Shown here piece after piece: positions 17,682 through 26,548 of a DNA stretch of 64,000 bases. This stretch comes from Paenibacillus sp. R14(2021) (GTDB taxonomy: Bacteria; Bacillota; Bacilli; Paenibacillales; Paenibacillaceae), in the NCBI RefSeq assembly GCF_019431355.1, contig NZ_CP080269.1:682001-746000 (forward strand), given 5' to 3'. Made by a program: the position numbers and the translations under genes. The notes beneath the pieces were generated by a model that did no database searches, had not been told where the DNA came from, and was given only the letters and a program-made list of their open reading frames with translations. Every line of letters begins with the position of its first letter. Position 1 is the first letter of the stretch.

Positions 17682-18548
17682 ATGAATGAGAAATTGACGA
17701 ACTACTTGAACGGTGTTTTCGCACCGTATGATGGTGTGAAAAGCGCAGCCGAATTAAAGACCGACCTGCTCTTCGATTTGCAGGAGCGGTTCCGTGAACT
17801 CAAAGCCGAAGGCAAGGACGATGAAACTGCTTTTGAGATGACCATTGACAGCATTGGCGACATTGAGCAAACGGTACTGGAGGTTGCTAACCTTTCCCGC
17901 TCTCTTGAGCGGCAGGTGGTGACGAACTTTAGCGCGAGCAACCTGGCGAAGAGCGACTTTGCGGGCGTTATCGCGCATAAGGGACAATTTAATGCCAGCG
18001 CATTACGCGGTTCCGATTTTGCGAGAGCAGACTTGACCGGAAGTTCGTTTAAGAGCAGCGACATGCGCGAAGCCAATTTCGACGGCGCGAATCTGACCGA
18101 CTGCACGATATCCGCCAATGACCTTTCAAATGCGAGCTTCAAGGAATCGATCCTAGTACGCACCAACTTCAGCGTATCGGGGCTGGACGGCGCAAAATTC
18201 ACTGGCGCAAAACTGACTGACGTCACACTAACAAAGACGGACCTTAGAAAAACAATCTTTGAAGGTTGTATCTTTGACGGCGTGGTCTTCAAATATGCCG
18301 ATCTGAGCGGGCTTCGTTTTGACGGGCAAACCTTTATCGGCGTTAAGTTTGACAAGTCGGCATTAAACGAAGTTTCGTTTAGGGGCGCTACGCTCAAGAA
18401 TGTGTCTTTCCAGGCGTACTTCTCGTTGACCAATAAGTATTACCGTTCCATCAAAACCATCTGTTTTGACGATGCAGTCATGGATAAACTGACCTATGCT
18501 GCGCTCAAAGGCATGGGGGCCGATTTGTCCAAAGTTACGATTCGATAA
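17682..18548 (+). CDS. Pentapeptide-repeat protein with permease-prefix-like N-terminus
   Basis: The protein has 288 residues from ATG 17682 with AAGGAG upstream. Residues 1-75 (MNEKLTNYLNGVF..., DLQERFRELKAEGKDDETAF, then SIGDIEQT) resemble the permease prefix domain that often follows PadR genes. From about residue 85 to 245 the sequence is a run of A(D/N)Lxx-type repeats such as SDFARADLTGSSF and ANFDGANLTDCTI, predicted to form a right-handed quadrilateral beta-helix. Some pentapeptide proteins protect DNA gyrase by DNA mimicry; here the location between padR and an ABC exporter suggests a sensor or resistance accessory. That role is inference. Confidence 0.85.
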   Translation: MNEKLTNYLNGVFAPYDGVKSAAELKTDLLFDLQERFRELKAEGKDDETAFEMTIDSIGDIEQTVLEVANLSRSLERQVVTNFSASNLAKSDFAGVIAHKGQFNASALRGSDFARADLTGSSFKSSDMREANFDGANLTDCTISANDLSNASFKESILVRTNFSVSGLDGAKFTGAKLTDVTLTKTDLRKTIFEGCIFDGVVFKYADLSGLRFDGQTFIGVKFDKSALNEVSFRGATLKNVSFQAYFSLTNKYYRSIKTICFDDAVMDKLTYAALKGMGADLSKVTIR

Positions 18549-18550
18549 GG

Positions 18551-18627
18551 ATGCTTACGAAGTTGCGTTTTTTACAAAACGCTTAGGATATGCTTACGAA
18601 GTTGCGTTTTTTACAAAACGCTTAGGA
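18551..18627 (+). repeat. Two tandem 39-bp repeats, each forming a hairpin
   Basis: Two identical units start at 18551 and 18590. Each contains GCGTTTT-TTAC-AAAACGC, a perfect 7-bp stem. They fill the gap between the pentapeptide gene and the ribosome site of the ABC ATPase. Tandem identity suggests a recent duplication that could vary in copy number. Confidence 0.9.
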
Positions 18628-18635
18628 GGGGAAGT

Positions 18636-19397
18636 ATGCCAAACAAGTCGATTCAAGTGATAGGTTTGCAAAAGTCCTACAAGCAGCTGCAAGTCCTTAA
18701 GGGCGTAGATTTCGAGGTGGAAAAGGGCAGTATTTTCGCCCTGCTTGGCTCTAACGGAGCAGGCAAAACAACAGTTGTCAAAATCCTCACCACGCTGCTG
18801 AAACAAGACAATGGAACCGCTACCGTAAACGGATTCGATGTTGCGGCAAAACCCGACCATGTGCGTCAGGCGATCAGTCTGACTGGTCAATTTGCCGCCG
18901 TGGACGAAATTTTGACCGGACGGGAAAATCTGATCATGATTGCCAAGCTGCGATACCTCAAAAATCCGCGTCAGGTTGCGGACGATTTGCTCAACCGCTT
19001 CGGCCTGACAGACGCCGCCGACCGCAGAGCGTCAACTTATTCAGGCGGGATGCGTCGGAGGCTTGACATCGCCCTGAGCCTTGTGGGTCAACCGCAGATT
19101 ATTTTCCTCGACGAGCCAACCACTGGGCTTGACCCCGAGGCACGTATCGAGGTTTGGAAGATTGTCAAGGAGCTTGCGGGCGGCGGCACGACGGTATTCT
19201 TGACCACGCAGTATTTGGAGGAAGCCGAGCAGCTTGCCGACCGAATTGCCATCCTGCATGAGGGCAAGATTATCGCCAGCGGCACGCTGTCGGATCTAAA
19301 GAAGTTGTTCCCATCCGCAAAGGTGGAGTACGTGGAGAAACAGCCGTCTTTAGAAGAAATATTCCTTTCCATAGTCGGCAAAAAGGAGGCGAAATAA
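18636..19397 (+). CDS. DrrA-like ABC transporter ATP-binding protein
   Basis: The ATPase has 253 residues. Walker A is GSNGAGKT (38-45), the signature motif is TYSGGMRRRLDIALSL (about 135), and Walker B with catalytic Glu is IIFLDEPTTGLDPEA. The H-loop region reads TVFLTTQYLEEAEQLADRI, typical of the daunorubicin resistance DrrA/ABC-2 group. The C-terminus EKQPSLEEIFLSIVGKKEA is the usual end of the subfamily. AGGAGGGG precedes the ATG. The next gene, its membrane partner, begins directly after the stop codon. Confidence 0.93.
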   Translation: MPNKSIQVIGLQKSYKQLQVLKGVDFEVEKGSIFALLGSNGAGKTTVVKILTTLLKQDNGTATVNGFDVAAKPDHVRQAISLTGQFAAVDEILTGRENLIMIAKLRYLKNPRQVADDLLNRFGLTDAADRRASTYSGGMRRRLDIALSLVGQPQIIFLDEPTTGLDPEARIEVWKIVKELAGGGTTVFLTTQYLEEAEQLADRIAILHEGKIIASGTLSDLKKLFPSAKVEYVEKQPSLEEIFLSIVGKKEAK

Positions 19398-20165
19398 ATG
19401 GAGGCGGTAAAGAAACATTTCTTCAGCGATCTAAGCGTTATGCTTGGACGTTCCATGCGCCATATTTCCCGCAGTATGGACACGATTATTTCGGTCACCA
19501 TCATGCCGATCGCGATGATGCTGCTGTTTGTCTATGTGTTCGGCGGTGCCATTCAAACCGGAGCGGATAACTATGTGAATTACCTGTTGCCTGGCATATT
19601 GCTGATTGCTATTGCCAGCGGGATATCCTACACGGCTTTCCGCTTGTTTACCGATGTACAACGGGGCATATTCGAGCGGTTTCATTCCATGCCGATTTCA
19701 CGCTCCACCTTATTGTGGGGGCACGTGCTGACCTCGCTAGTGTCTAACGCCATCTCGGTTGTCGTCATCATCATCGTAGCATTGATTATGGGCTTTCGTT
19801 CGCCGGCGGGGATATTGTCATGGCTTGCAGTAGGGGGCATACTTGCCGTGTTCACACTGGCATTAACTTGGGTCGCGGCGATTGCCGGACTTTCAGCCAA
19901 ATCGGTGGATGGCGCAAGCGCATTTTCCTACCCGATCATCTTCCTGCCATTTATCAGCTCAGCGTTTGTGCCGACCGAATCGATGCCGAAGGTCGTTCGA
20001 GCCTTTGCCGAAAATCAGCCGGTGACCTCGATTGTGGAAGCCATCCGTGCACTATTGTTAAATCAGCCGGTAGGCAATGACATATGGATCGCTCTTGCGT
20101 GGTGTGTCGGGATATTGTTCGCAGCCTATTTCATTGCGATGAGGGTGTATAAGAAGAGAGTGTGA
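19398..20165 (+). CDS. DrrB-like ABC-2 transporter permease
   Basis: The permease has 255 residues with six hydrophobic segments and the ABC-2 pattern: MRHISRSMDTIISVTIMPIA, then YVNYLLPGILLIAIASGISY, then FERFHSMPISRSTLLWGHVL. A conserved AENQPVTSIVEAIRALLLNQ stretch lies near residue 210, close to DrrB consensus. It is coupled to the ATPase without a gap. The pair should export an amphipathic drug or lipid, with expression controlled by the upstream PadR regulator. Confidence 0.92.
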   Translation: MEAVKKHFFSDLSVMLGRSMRHISRSMDTIISVTIMPIAMMLLFVYVFGGAIQTGADNYVNYLLPGILLIAIASGISYTAFRLFTDVQRGIFERFHSMPISRSTLLWGHVLTSLVSNAISVVVIIIVALIMGFRSPAGILSWLAVGGILAVFTLALTWVAAIAGLSAKSVDGASAFSYPIIFLPFISSAFVPTESMPKVVRAFAENQPVTSIVEAIRALLLNQPVGNDIWIALAWCVGILFAAYFIAMRVYKKRV

Positions 20166-20189
20166 AGCAGGAGACAATGTCCGAATGAA

Positions 20190-20215
20190 GTCCGCAGTAA
20201 ACGCGGGCTTTTTTT
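20190..20215 (+). terminator. Intrinsic terminator (recurrent GTCCGC family)
   Basis: GTCCGC...GCGGGC stem with T7 tail after the ABC permease closes the padR operon. Confidence 0.82.
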
Positions 20216-20315
20216 GTGCGCTAATGCACCAATCGACGTCATTTAGTCATTTCACAGCAATACATTAATTTACATTTTCAGGGCACTCTGTAAAAGAAGA
20301 AAGGAGAGTGAACAA

Positions 20316-21059
20316 TTGAGTTTTCAAGGTAAAGTTGCTGTCGTTACAGGTGCAAGCAGTGGTATGGGAAAGGCAATCGCAATTGAATGGGTGAAACGTG
20401 GAGGAAATGTAGTTATCAATGGTCGACGCGAGCAAGCGCTAGCAGAGACTGCAAAAGAAATCGATCCAACCGGCGCGCACATAGTTGTCGTTGCTGGAGA
20501 TATTGGTGATCCTAAAACAGCTGAGCGGGTAGTTAACGAAGGACTCGCACGCTACGGGCATATTGATACGCTAGTAAACAACGCTGGTATTTTCATCGGG
20601 GGAGCGACCACGGATATCACTCAGGACCAATTCGAATCTGTAATGTCAACTAATATGGCAGGATTCTTCTACGTTACCCAGCACGTTCTAACCGCGATGC
20701 TGAAGAGAGGCGCCGGCCATATCGTCAACATCACAGCAAGCGGGGGCGCAGAACAGCCTATGAAAGAAATGCAAGCTATACTGGCTGCGTTAACCAAAGG
20801 CGGCCTGAATGCGGCAACGAAATCGCTGGCGATTGAATATGCGGACAAGGGCATTCGCGTGAATGCAGTCGCACCTGGAGTTACCAAAACACCGATGCAT
20901 GCGCCTGAAACGCACGATTTCTTGGCTAATTTTCATCCGCTAGGTCGAATGGGCGAAGTGTCCGATATCGTTGAAGCTGTCCTGTATTTGGAATCTGCAA
21001 GTTTCGTGACTGGAGAAATTCTTCACGTCGATGGTGGTCAGAACGCCGGCAAGTGGTAA
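20316..21059 (+). CDS. Short-chain dehydrogenase/reductase (SDR)
   Basis: The protein has 247 residues from a TTG start with AAGGAGAG upstream. It has the classical SDR motifs TGASSGMG (cofactor binding, residues 12-19) and NNAGIF (about 88). Here the usual catalytic Ser-Tyr-Lys region is altered: ITASGGAEQPMKEMQAILAA is followed by LTKGGLNAATKSLAIEYADK. The Tyr of YxxxK seems replaced by a Leu-Thr-Lys context, so activity may be unusual. Some annotated SDRs of this subgroup share this change. The C-terminus VTGEILHVDGGQNAGKW is standard. It appears monocistronic. Confidence 0.85.
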   Translation: MSFQGKVAVVTGASSGMGKAIAIEWVKRGGNVVINGRREQALAETAKEIDPTGAHIVVVAGDIGDPKTAERVVNEGLARYGHIDTLVNNAGIFIGGATTDITQDQFESVMSTNMAGFFYVTQHVLTAMLKRGAGHIVNITASGGAEQPMKEMQAILAALTKGGLNAATKSLAIEYADKGIRVNAVAPGVTKTPMHAPETHDFLANFHPLGRMGEVSDIVEAVLYLESASFVTGEILHVDGGQNAGKW

Positions 21060-21078
21060 GCTTGTGGAATTTTATGAA

Positions 21079-21122
21079 GGGGGTGTCCCAAAAGTCATCA
21101 AAAGATGACGATGGGTGCCCCC
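21079..21122. repeat. Inverted-repeat cluster resembling a solo IS end
   Basis: GGGGGTGTCCCA at 21079-21090 is mirrored, imperfectly, by TGGGTGCCCCC at 21112-21122, and GTCATC-AAAA-GATGAC forms an inner hairpin. The GGGTGTCCCAAAAGT style resembles insertion-sequence termini in this genome (compare the IS1182 ends). There is no T run, so it is not a simple terminator. It may be a small non-autonomous relic. Confidence 0.45.
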
Positions 21123-21261
21123 GTATTTCTTACCCTATCTTAGTTACCGTACCTAATTGCGCGGGTCGCATGTTCTTCCGATCGCTGTTGTTCCCGGAGA
21201 AACACCAGATCTCGTTCTACGGATTTGGGCTCCCCCCATTTCGGTAGGTAGCCCAGTCCCG

Positions 21262-21951
21262 TTAATTCACGTAACGGCGATAATGTTTTGTCTTGCGCAC
21301 GAGTTTGCATTGTGACATGTAACGGCGCATGCTCTTCTTCTGCGTATGGTTGCTGGACTTTTTGCCGCGGATACATACGTAATGCTTCTTGGACAAGGAA
21401 TAGGTCCGAATACCTCTGCGGAAGCATCGTCCTAGCCAGCCGGCATCTGTACCGTTTTTCTTGAATTCTGGAAACGGGACTCGCTTCCAAACCGATCTCC
21501 GGAAGACAAGTGTGCCGCCTTTGACGCTTCGCGTGTAGGTCCGTTCTCCGCCGGGACGATACAGCATCAACGCCCGCTTCGCTTTGAAATAGATAAATGA
21601 CGTGTGCTTGCCGACGATGCCCGCTTTGCCCCCTTTGATGGCGCGGGCGGCTTCCCTCAGGAACTTGGGGCCGTAATAATCGTCATCGTCGAACTTGGCG
21701 ACGAGACCTTTGTCTGCCCGCTTGATGGCGTAGTTCAAGCATTTTCCGAGCTTGTATTTCTGCGGGAGTTGAAAAACCCGAATCTCGTTATCCCGGTAGT
21801 GGCTGGCCCGTTTTTGGTAGCGCTCGATGTCCAGTTTGTTATTGTTCAGAACGATAATCATTTTCTTGTCCTTCCACAGCTGCCGGTCATAGTTTTTGAA
21901 CACGTTGTCGATGCACGAGGATCTGATCGTGCAAGTAATAACGGTAATCAT
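21262..21951 (-). CDS. Glycosyltransferase family 2 protein
   Basis: The protein has 229 residues. A GT-A fold is supported by the N-terminal strand MITVITCTIRSSCIDNV and by the acidic metal/nucleotide-sugar site VAKFDDDDYYGPKFLREA (D88-D91). The C-terminal third is very basic (many Lys/Arg/His), which may favour contact with membranes or anionic polymers. Acceptor and sugar cannot be deduced. It is a single gene with a GGAGATG ribosome site upstream. A similar strongly basic character is seen in the GT4 enzyme at 26545-28047. Confidence 0.82.
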   Translation of the reverse strand: MITVITCTIRSSCIDNVFKNYDRQLWKDKKMIIVLNNNKLDIERYQKRASHYRDNEIRVFQLPQKYKLGKCLNYAIKRADKGLVAKFDDDDYYGPKFLREAARAIKGGKAGIVGKHTSFIYFKAKRALMLYRPGGERTYTRSVKGGTLVFRRSVWKRVPFPEFKKNGTDAGWLGRCFRRGIRTYSLSKKHYVCIRGKKSSNHTQKKSMRRYMSQCKLVRKTKHYRRYVN

Positions 21952-22160
21952 GGGTCTTCATCTCCATTTAGCGTAAGTTCAGGCTTGCTGCCATAGGCAT
22001 TCTTTGTAGGATATGAGCGATCTGTCTCGCAAGGCACGGCGTATTAATGATATTGCATACGCCGTCAACGGAGCGGGGAGACGAATCATTCGTTCGCACT
22101 GTGTTAATAATATGTAGGAAAGCGTACAACAGCTACTATCTATGAGGAAGTGAAACGTTC

Positions 22161-22409
22161 ATGACGACGAAATCTGCAGCTGAACAAAAAACAGAACGTG
22201 AGGGGAACTCACTGTTTCGAACCATGAAAATCGCTGCATGGGTAGCGCTTATAGTAGGCGGCATTTTGTGTGTCTCCAATTATAGTGATTTCAGTGACAA
22301 TAACAGGCTATTAATGGCTGGAATCGGCTTTTTGGTGGGCAGCGTGTTCATCTACATGATTGGTACAGCGATAAATCTCGTGCATAAACGCAAGACTGAA
22401 TCCGAATAA
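22161..22409 (+). CDS. Small two-TM membrane protein, unknown
   Basis: An 82-residue protein with hydrophobic segments at about residues 25-42 and 50-70, and charged ends (MTTKSAAEQKTERE, KRKTESE). No family is recognised. It has a GAGGAAGTG ribosome site and lies 160 bp before qoxA on the same strand, but the gap argues against co-translation. Confidence 0.6.
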   Translation: MTTKSAAEQKTEREGNSLFRTMKIAAWVALIVGGILCVSNYSDFSDNNRLLMAGIGFLVGSVFIYMIGTAINLVHKRKTESE

Positions 22410-22568
22410 ATAACTGCATATGAATCGTTTAAGGGCTGATTCCTTCACATTGGAGCAGTCCTTATTTTATTGAAATGACCTGCAGCTAAAGCCGCTGTAA
22501 TATTGGTTCGGTATTCGGGGGATAAATAAGTGAATCCAAGGTGATGTTTAGGAGATGAGGAAGAACTT

Positions 22569-23612
22569 ATGAATACTTCAAAGCTCTTGCGGCTGCCCGC
22601 CACAATCGGCGTCTTGGTAAGCACCGTTTTACTTACATCAGGTTGCAAGTCGATGATTGTCTTCGATCCGAAGGGTCCGATCGGCAGCCAGGAACGTGAC
22701 TTGATCTATATCACAACACTGCTTTGCCTCATTATCGTGGTTCCGGTGTTAGTGATTACGGCTTGGATTATCTGGCGTTTCCGTAACAAGAAGGACAACA
22801 ATGCGCCGTACCAGCCGATATGGTCCCACAGCACCAAACTGGAAATCCTCTGGTGGGGCATCTCGATCGCCGTCATCTTGGTCGTGGGCATTGTGACTGC
22901 ACGATACACGTACGCGCTGGATCCAGCTAAACCGATTGCGTCTGACAAAAAGGCGATCACGGTCCAGGTAACGTCGCTGGACTGGAAATGGCTGTTCCAG
23001 TATCCGGAGCAAGGGATCGCAACCGTCAACTATCTGGTCATTCCGGAGCGAACGCCGATTAAGTTCGAGCTTACCGCGGACGGCCCGATGAACTCGTTCT
23101 GGGTGCCGCAGCTTGGAGGAATGATTTACACGATGTCCGGCATGGCAACAACATTGTATCTTCAAGCCGATGAACCCGGTAATTATATGGGGACAGGAGC
23201 CAATTTTACGGGCCGCGATTTCGCGAAAATGGGTTTTACCGCCAAAGCCACTTCGAAGGCGGATTTCGATCAATGGGTGGCAGAGTCGAAGGCTAAAGGG
23301 AAAGCATTATCCGAAGAGGGGTATCAGCAGCTTGCGGCGCAAGGGACTTCGGACCGGCTCACCTTTGCATCTATTCCGTCAGGTTTGTTCGAGCGAATCG
23401 TCCATGAATACTCGACGAGCCGCGGAGCGCCTCCGGGATATACGATTAGGGCCAGAACGCTTAGTGAAGAAAAGAAAGCCGAACATACGGAACATTCGAA
23501 AAACGGTCAGCTGCCGCCCGGAAATAACGCGCAGAAGGATGCCCCTGACGTCAGAAGCTTCGGGCAATCCGATTATAACTCGCACAACATGCACATGAAT
23601 CATGGCAAATGA
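22569..23612 (+). CDS. qoxA: Cytochrome aa3 quinol oxidase subunit II
   Basis: A 347-residue lipoprotein: lipobox LLTSGC with Cys26, then two membrane helices (about 45-70 and 90-115), then a cupredoxin-like outer domain with VTSLDWKWLFQYPEQGIATV. The CuA ligands of cytochrome c oxidases are missing: the region NYMGTGANFTGRDFAKM has no Cys. This shows a menaquinol rather than cytochrome c donor. It is the first gene of qoxABCD; its TGA is followed by the qoxB ribosome site. The long Lys/His-rich C-terminal tail is usual in Bacillota QoxA. Confidence 0.95.
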   Translation: MNTSKLLRLPATIGVLVSTVLLTSGCKSMIVFDPKGPIGSQERDLIYITTLLCLIIVVPVLVITAWIIWRFRNKKDNNAPYQPIWSHSTKLEILWWGISIAVILVVGIVTARYTYALDPAKPIASDKKAITVQVTSLDWKWLFQYPEQGIATVNYLVIPERTPIKFELTADGPMNSFWVPQLGGMIYTMSGMATTLYLQADEPGNYMGTGANFTGRDFAKMGFTAKATSKADFDQWVAESKAKGKALSEEGYQQLAAQGTSDRLTFASIPSGLFERIVHEYSTSRGAPPGYTIRARTLSEEKKAEHTEHSKNGQLPPGNNAQKDAPDVRSFGQSDYNSHNMHMNHGK

Positions 23613-23626
23613 GAGGAGGGGCTTCC

Positions 23627-25597
23627 GTGATTGATTCAATAAAGGATTTCGTCTCATGGTTCTTTGTCACGGGCGACCCGTTGATTTACGGGGCGGATGT
23701 GGCGATCGTGCTGACGACGGTGGCGATTATCTTCGTGCTCACCTATTTCAGAAAATGGGACTGGCTCTGGCGTGAGTGGCTGACGACAGTCGATCATAAA
23801 CGCGTCGGGATTATGTATATCATCGCATCGCTGCTTATGCTGTTCCGCGGCGGCGTCGATGCGCTGCTGATGCGGACGCAGCTTGCCTTTCCCGATCTGA
23901 AGTTTTTATCGCCGGAGCACTATAACGAGGTCTTCACGACCCATGGCGTCGAAATGATATTTTTCATGGCGATGCCGCTGATGTTCGGCTTATTCAACAT
24001 TGCCGTGCCGCTGCAGCTGGGCGCGCGCGACGTCGCGTTCCCGTTCCTCAACTCGCTGAGCTTCTGGCTGTTTTTCATGGGCGCGATGCTGTTTAACATG
24101 TCCTTCGTTATCGGCGGTTCGGCGAATGCCGGCTGGCTGTCGTATCCGCCGCTTTCGGAGCTGACGGGAAGCCCGGGCGTGGGTGAAGACTTCTATATCT
24201 GGGGCGTTCAAATTTCCGGGATCGGGTCTCTAATGACGGGAATTAACTTCATTGTCACCATTGTGAAGATGCGCGCCCCCGGGATGACCTGGTCGAGGGT
24301 GCCGATATTTACGTGGTCCGTGCTCTCAAGCTGCATTGCGATTATTGTCGCGTTCCCAGTCCTGACGGTCACGCTTGCACTGGTGTTCCTGGACCGCTTT
24401 CTTGGCGCGCACTTCTTTACGACGGACGGCGGCGGCAACGCCATGATGTACGTCAACCTGATATGGATGTGGGGCCACCCGGAAGTGTACATCATCGTTC
24501 TGCCAGCCTTCGGTGTGTTCTCGGAAGTCGTGGCGGCCTTCTCGAGGAAGCGCTTGTTCGGTTACGGATCCATGGTGTTCGCGATGCTCAGCATTAGTCT
24601 CTTGGCGTATTTTACATGGCTCCACCACTTTTTTACGATGGGCTCAGGAGCCGACGTCAATCTCTTCTTTGCGATTACAACGATGATCATTGCGATTCCG
24701 ACAGGTGTGAAAATTTTCAACTGGCTGTTTACGATGTACCGCGGGCGGATAACGTTCCAAACGCCGATGCTTTGGACGCTCGGATTCATTCCGTGCTTCG
24801 TCGTCGGAGGCATGACCGGCGTAATGCTCTCGGCAGCGCCAGCGGATTTCCAGTTCCATAACAGCTATTTCCTCATTGCCCACTTCCATCAGGTACTCAT
24901 CGGCGGGGCCGTTTTCGGCTACTTTGCGGGCTTGTATTACTGGTGGCCGAAAATATTCGGCTTCAAGCTCAATGAACCCATTGGCAAGTGGGCGTTCTGG
25001 ATATGGAACATCGGTTTCTATGTATGCTTCATGCCTCAGTATTTTGTCGGTCTCGACGGCATGACCCGCCGGCTTAGTTCTTACGGCTGGGACAAAGGCT
25101 GGTGGGCGATGAATTTCACGTCAACCATTGGCGGCTTCCTCATGGGACTCGGCTTCCTGTTCCAAGTATGGCAGATCGCGCACAGCATTAAGTTTATGGA
25201 AAAGGACACCACTGGCGATCCGTGGGGTGCCCGCACGCTGGAATGGTCCATCCCATCACCGGCGCCTCTCTATAACTTCGCGACAATACCAGTCGTTACC
25301 GACCGAGATGACTGGTGGGAGGAGAAGGAGCGAATCGCCGCAGGGAAAGCGCCAAAGGCGAGGCCGAAGCTCGAGCCTATCCATATGCCGAAAAACTCGC
25401 CGATCCCTTTTATTCAAGCCATCTGCTGGTTTACGGTCGGCTTTGGTCTTGTGTTTCACTGGCTCTGGATTGCAATTCCCGGCTTTATCGGCATTGCCTT
25501 AACCATGCTGGCACATTCGTTCAACTACGATACCGATTACTATATTCCTGTAGACGAAATTAAACGTACGGAAGCAAAAGCAGGGAGGATTGTCTAA
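23627..25597 (+). CDS. qoxB: Cytochrome aa3 quinol oxidase subunit I
   Basis: The protein has 656 residues from GTG 23627 (GAGGAGGGG five bases upstream; the ATG at 23609 precedes that site). It is the haem-copper catalytic subunit with about 14-15 helices. CuB ligands are His283 in WGHPEVYI (with the cross-linked Tyr) and His333-His334 in WLHHFFTMG. Haem ligands are in AHFHQVLIGG (H419, H421). It reduces O2 to water and pumps protons using menaquinol. It overlaps qoxC by one base (TAATG), implying coupled translation. Confidence 0.97.
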   Translation: MIDSIKDFVSWFFVTGDPLIYGADVAIVLTTVAIIFVLTYFRKWDWLWREWLTTVDHKRVGIMYIIASLLMLFRGGVDALLMRTQLAFPDLKFLSPEHYNEVFTTHGVEMIFFMAMPLMFGLFNIAVPLQLGARDVAFPFLNSLSFWLFFMGAMLFNMSFVIGGSANAGWLSYPPLSELTGSPGVGEDFYIWGVQISGIGSLMTGINFIVTIVKMRAPGMTWSRVPIFTWSVLSSCIAIIVAFPVLTVTLALVFLDRFLGAHFFTTDGGGNAMMYVNLIWMWGHPEVYIIVLPAFGVFSEVVAAFSRKRLFGYGSMVFAMLSISLLAYFTWLHHFFTMGSGADVNLFFAITTMIIAIPTGVKIFNWLFTMYRGRITFQTPMLWTLGFIPCFVVGGMTGVMLSAAPADFQFHNSYFLIAHFHQVLIGGAVFGYFAGLYYWWPKIFGFKLNEPIGKWAFWIWNIGFYVCFMPQYFVGLDGMTRRLSSYGWDKGWWAMNFTSTIGGFLMGLGFLFQVWQIAHSIKFMEKDTTGDPWGARTLEWSIPSPAPLYNFATIPVVTDRDDWWEEKERIAAGKAPKARPKLEPIHMPKNSPIPFIQAICWFTVGFGLVFHWLWIAIPGFIGIALTMLAHSFNYDTDYYIPVDEIKRTEAKAGRIV

Positions 25598-26211
25598 TGG
25601 CGCACGCTCACCATCAACCTTTTGCGCATGAGGGCGGCCATGAAGGCCATCACGATTTGGAGGAGCTTCGAAAGTTCGGCTTCTGGATCTTTCTTATCAC
25701 CGACTGCATTTTGTTCGCTACGCTGTTTGCTACCTATTTCGTGCTTCACGAAAATACGGCAGGCGGACCCGGGGCGAAAGAAATCTTCGAACTGCCCGGC
25801 GTCATCGTCGAAACGTTCATTCTGCTGACGAGCAGCTTTACCAGCGGTTTGGCCGTGCTGGCTTTGAACGCGGGAAGCCGGAAAGGACTGATCGGCTGGC
25901 TGCTTGTGACGATCCTGCTCGGTGCCTGCTTTATCGGGATGGAAGTAACGGAATTCTTGAAGCTCGTGGACGAGGGGCATACGATTCATTCCAACGCGTT
26001 TCTATCCGGTTTCTTCACGCTTGTCGGTACGCACGGGATGCATGTCTCACTCGGAATCTGCTGGATCACCGCATTGATCATACAGCTGAGCCGGCACGGC
26101 ATAACACCCGTCACGCAGCGAAAAGTACATATTACGAGTTTATATTGGCACTTCTTGGATGCCGTATGGATATTCGTATTCACGTTCGTTTACTTATTGG
26201 GGGTGAGTTGA
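25597..26211 (+). CDS. qoxC: Cytochrome aa3 quinol oxidase subunit III
   Basis: The protein has 204 residues with five hydrophobic helices after a His-rich N-terminus (MAHAHHQPFAHEGGHEGHHD). Subunit III landmarks are FWIFLITDCILFATLFATYF, GMEVTEFLKLV and GTHGMHVSLGICW near the C-terminal half, and SLYWHFLDAVWIFVFTFVYL at the end. It stabilises the active site and proton uptake of the oxidase. It starts on the qoxB stop codon and ends two bases before qoxD. Confidence 0.95.
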   Translation: MAHAHHQPFAHEGGHEGHHDLEELRKFGFWIFLITDCILFATLFATYFVLHENTAGGPGAKEIFELPGVIVETFILLTSSFTSGLAVLALNAGSRKGLIGWLLVTILLGACFIGMEVTEFLKLVDEGHTIHSNAFLSGFFTLVGTHGMHVSLGICWITALIIQLSRHGITPVTQRKVHITSLYWHFLDAVWIFVFTFVYLLGVS

Positions 26212-26212
26212 C

Positions 26213-26548
26213 TTGGCGCAGCACAACACAATCGGACATGGAGACCATGGTAGTCATGTCAAGCATCACGGATCACTGAAGGAATATGTAATCGGATTTG
26301 CCCTCTCCATCATCCTGACGATTATCCCGATCCTTGCTGTTGTGGATGACTGGTTCGGGAAAACGGCAACGTTCCTTGTGCTTCTGATTACGGCGGCTTT
26401 GCAATTTCTCGTGCAGCTGCTGTTCTTCATGCACTTGCGGGAAGAGGAGCGCCCGCGTTATAACCTCATAACGCTCATTCTCGGTCTGTTCATTGTAGCC
26501 GTTGTCGTTTACGGTTCCATTTGGATTATGGATCATAACATGTATTAG
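26213..26548 (+). CDS. qoxD: Cytochrome aa3 quinol oxidase subunit IV
   Basis: The protein has 111 residues from a TTG start with GGGGGTGAG upstream. Three helices follow a short His-rich N-terminus (GHGDHGSHVKHHGSLKEYVI). ALQFLVQLLFFMHLREEERP matches the COX4/CyoD family. It is last in the operon. Its TAG overlaps by a few bases the stop codon of the convergent glycosyltransferase gene, leaving no room for a conventional terminator. Confidence 0.93.
   Translation: MAQHNTIGHGDHGSHVKHHGSLKEYVIGFALSIILTIIPILAVVDDWFGKTATFLVLLITAALQFLVQLLFFMHLREEERPRYNLITLILGLFIVAVVVYGSIWIMDHNMY

Noticed and set aside
17702-18433. A 243-codon open frame opposite the pentapeptide gene
   Set aside because: It is a shadow caused by the regular repeat codons of the real gene; no ribosome site or family.
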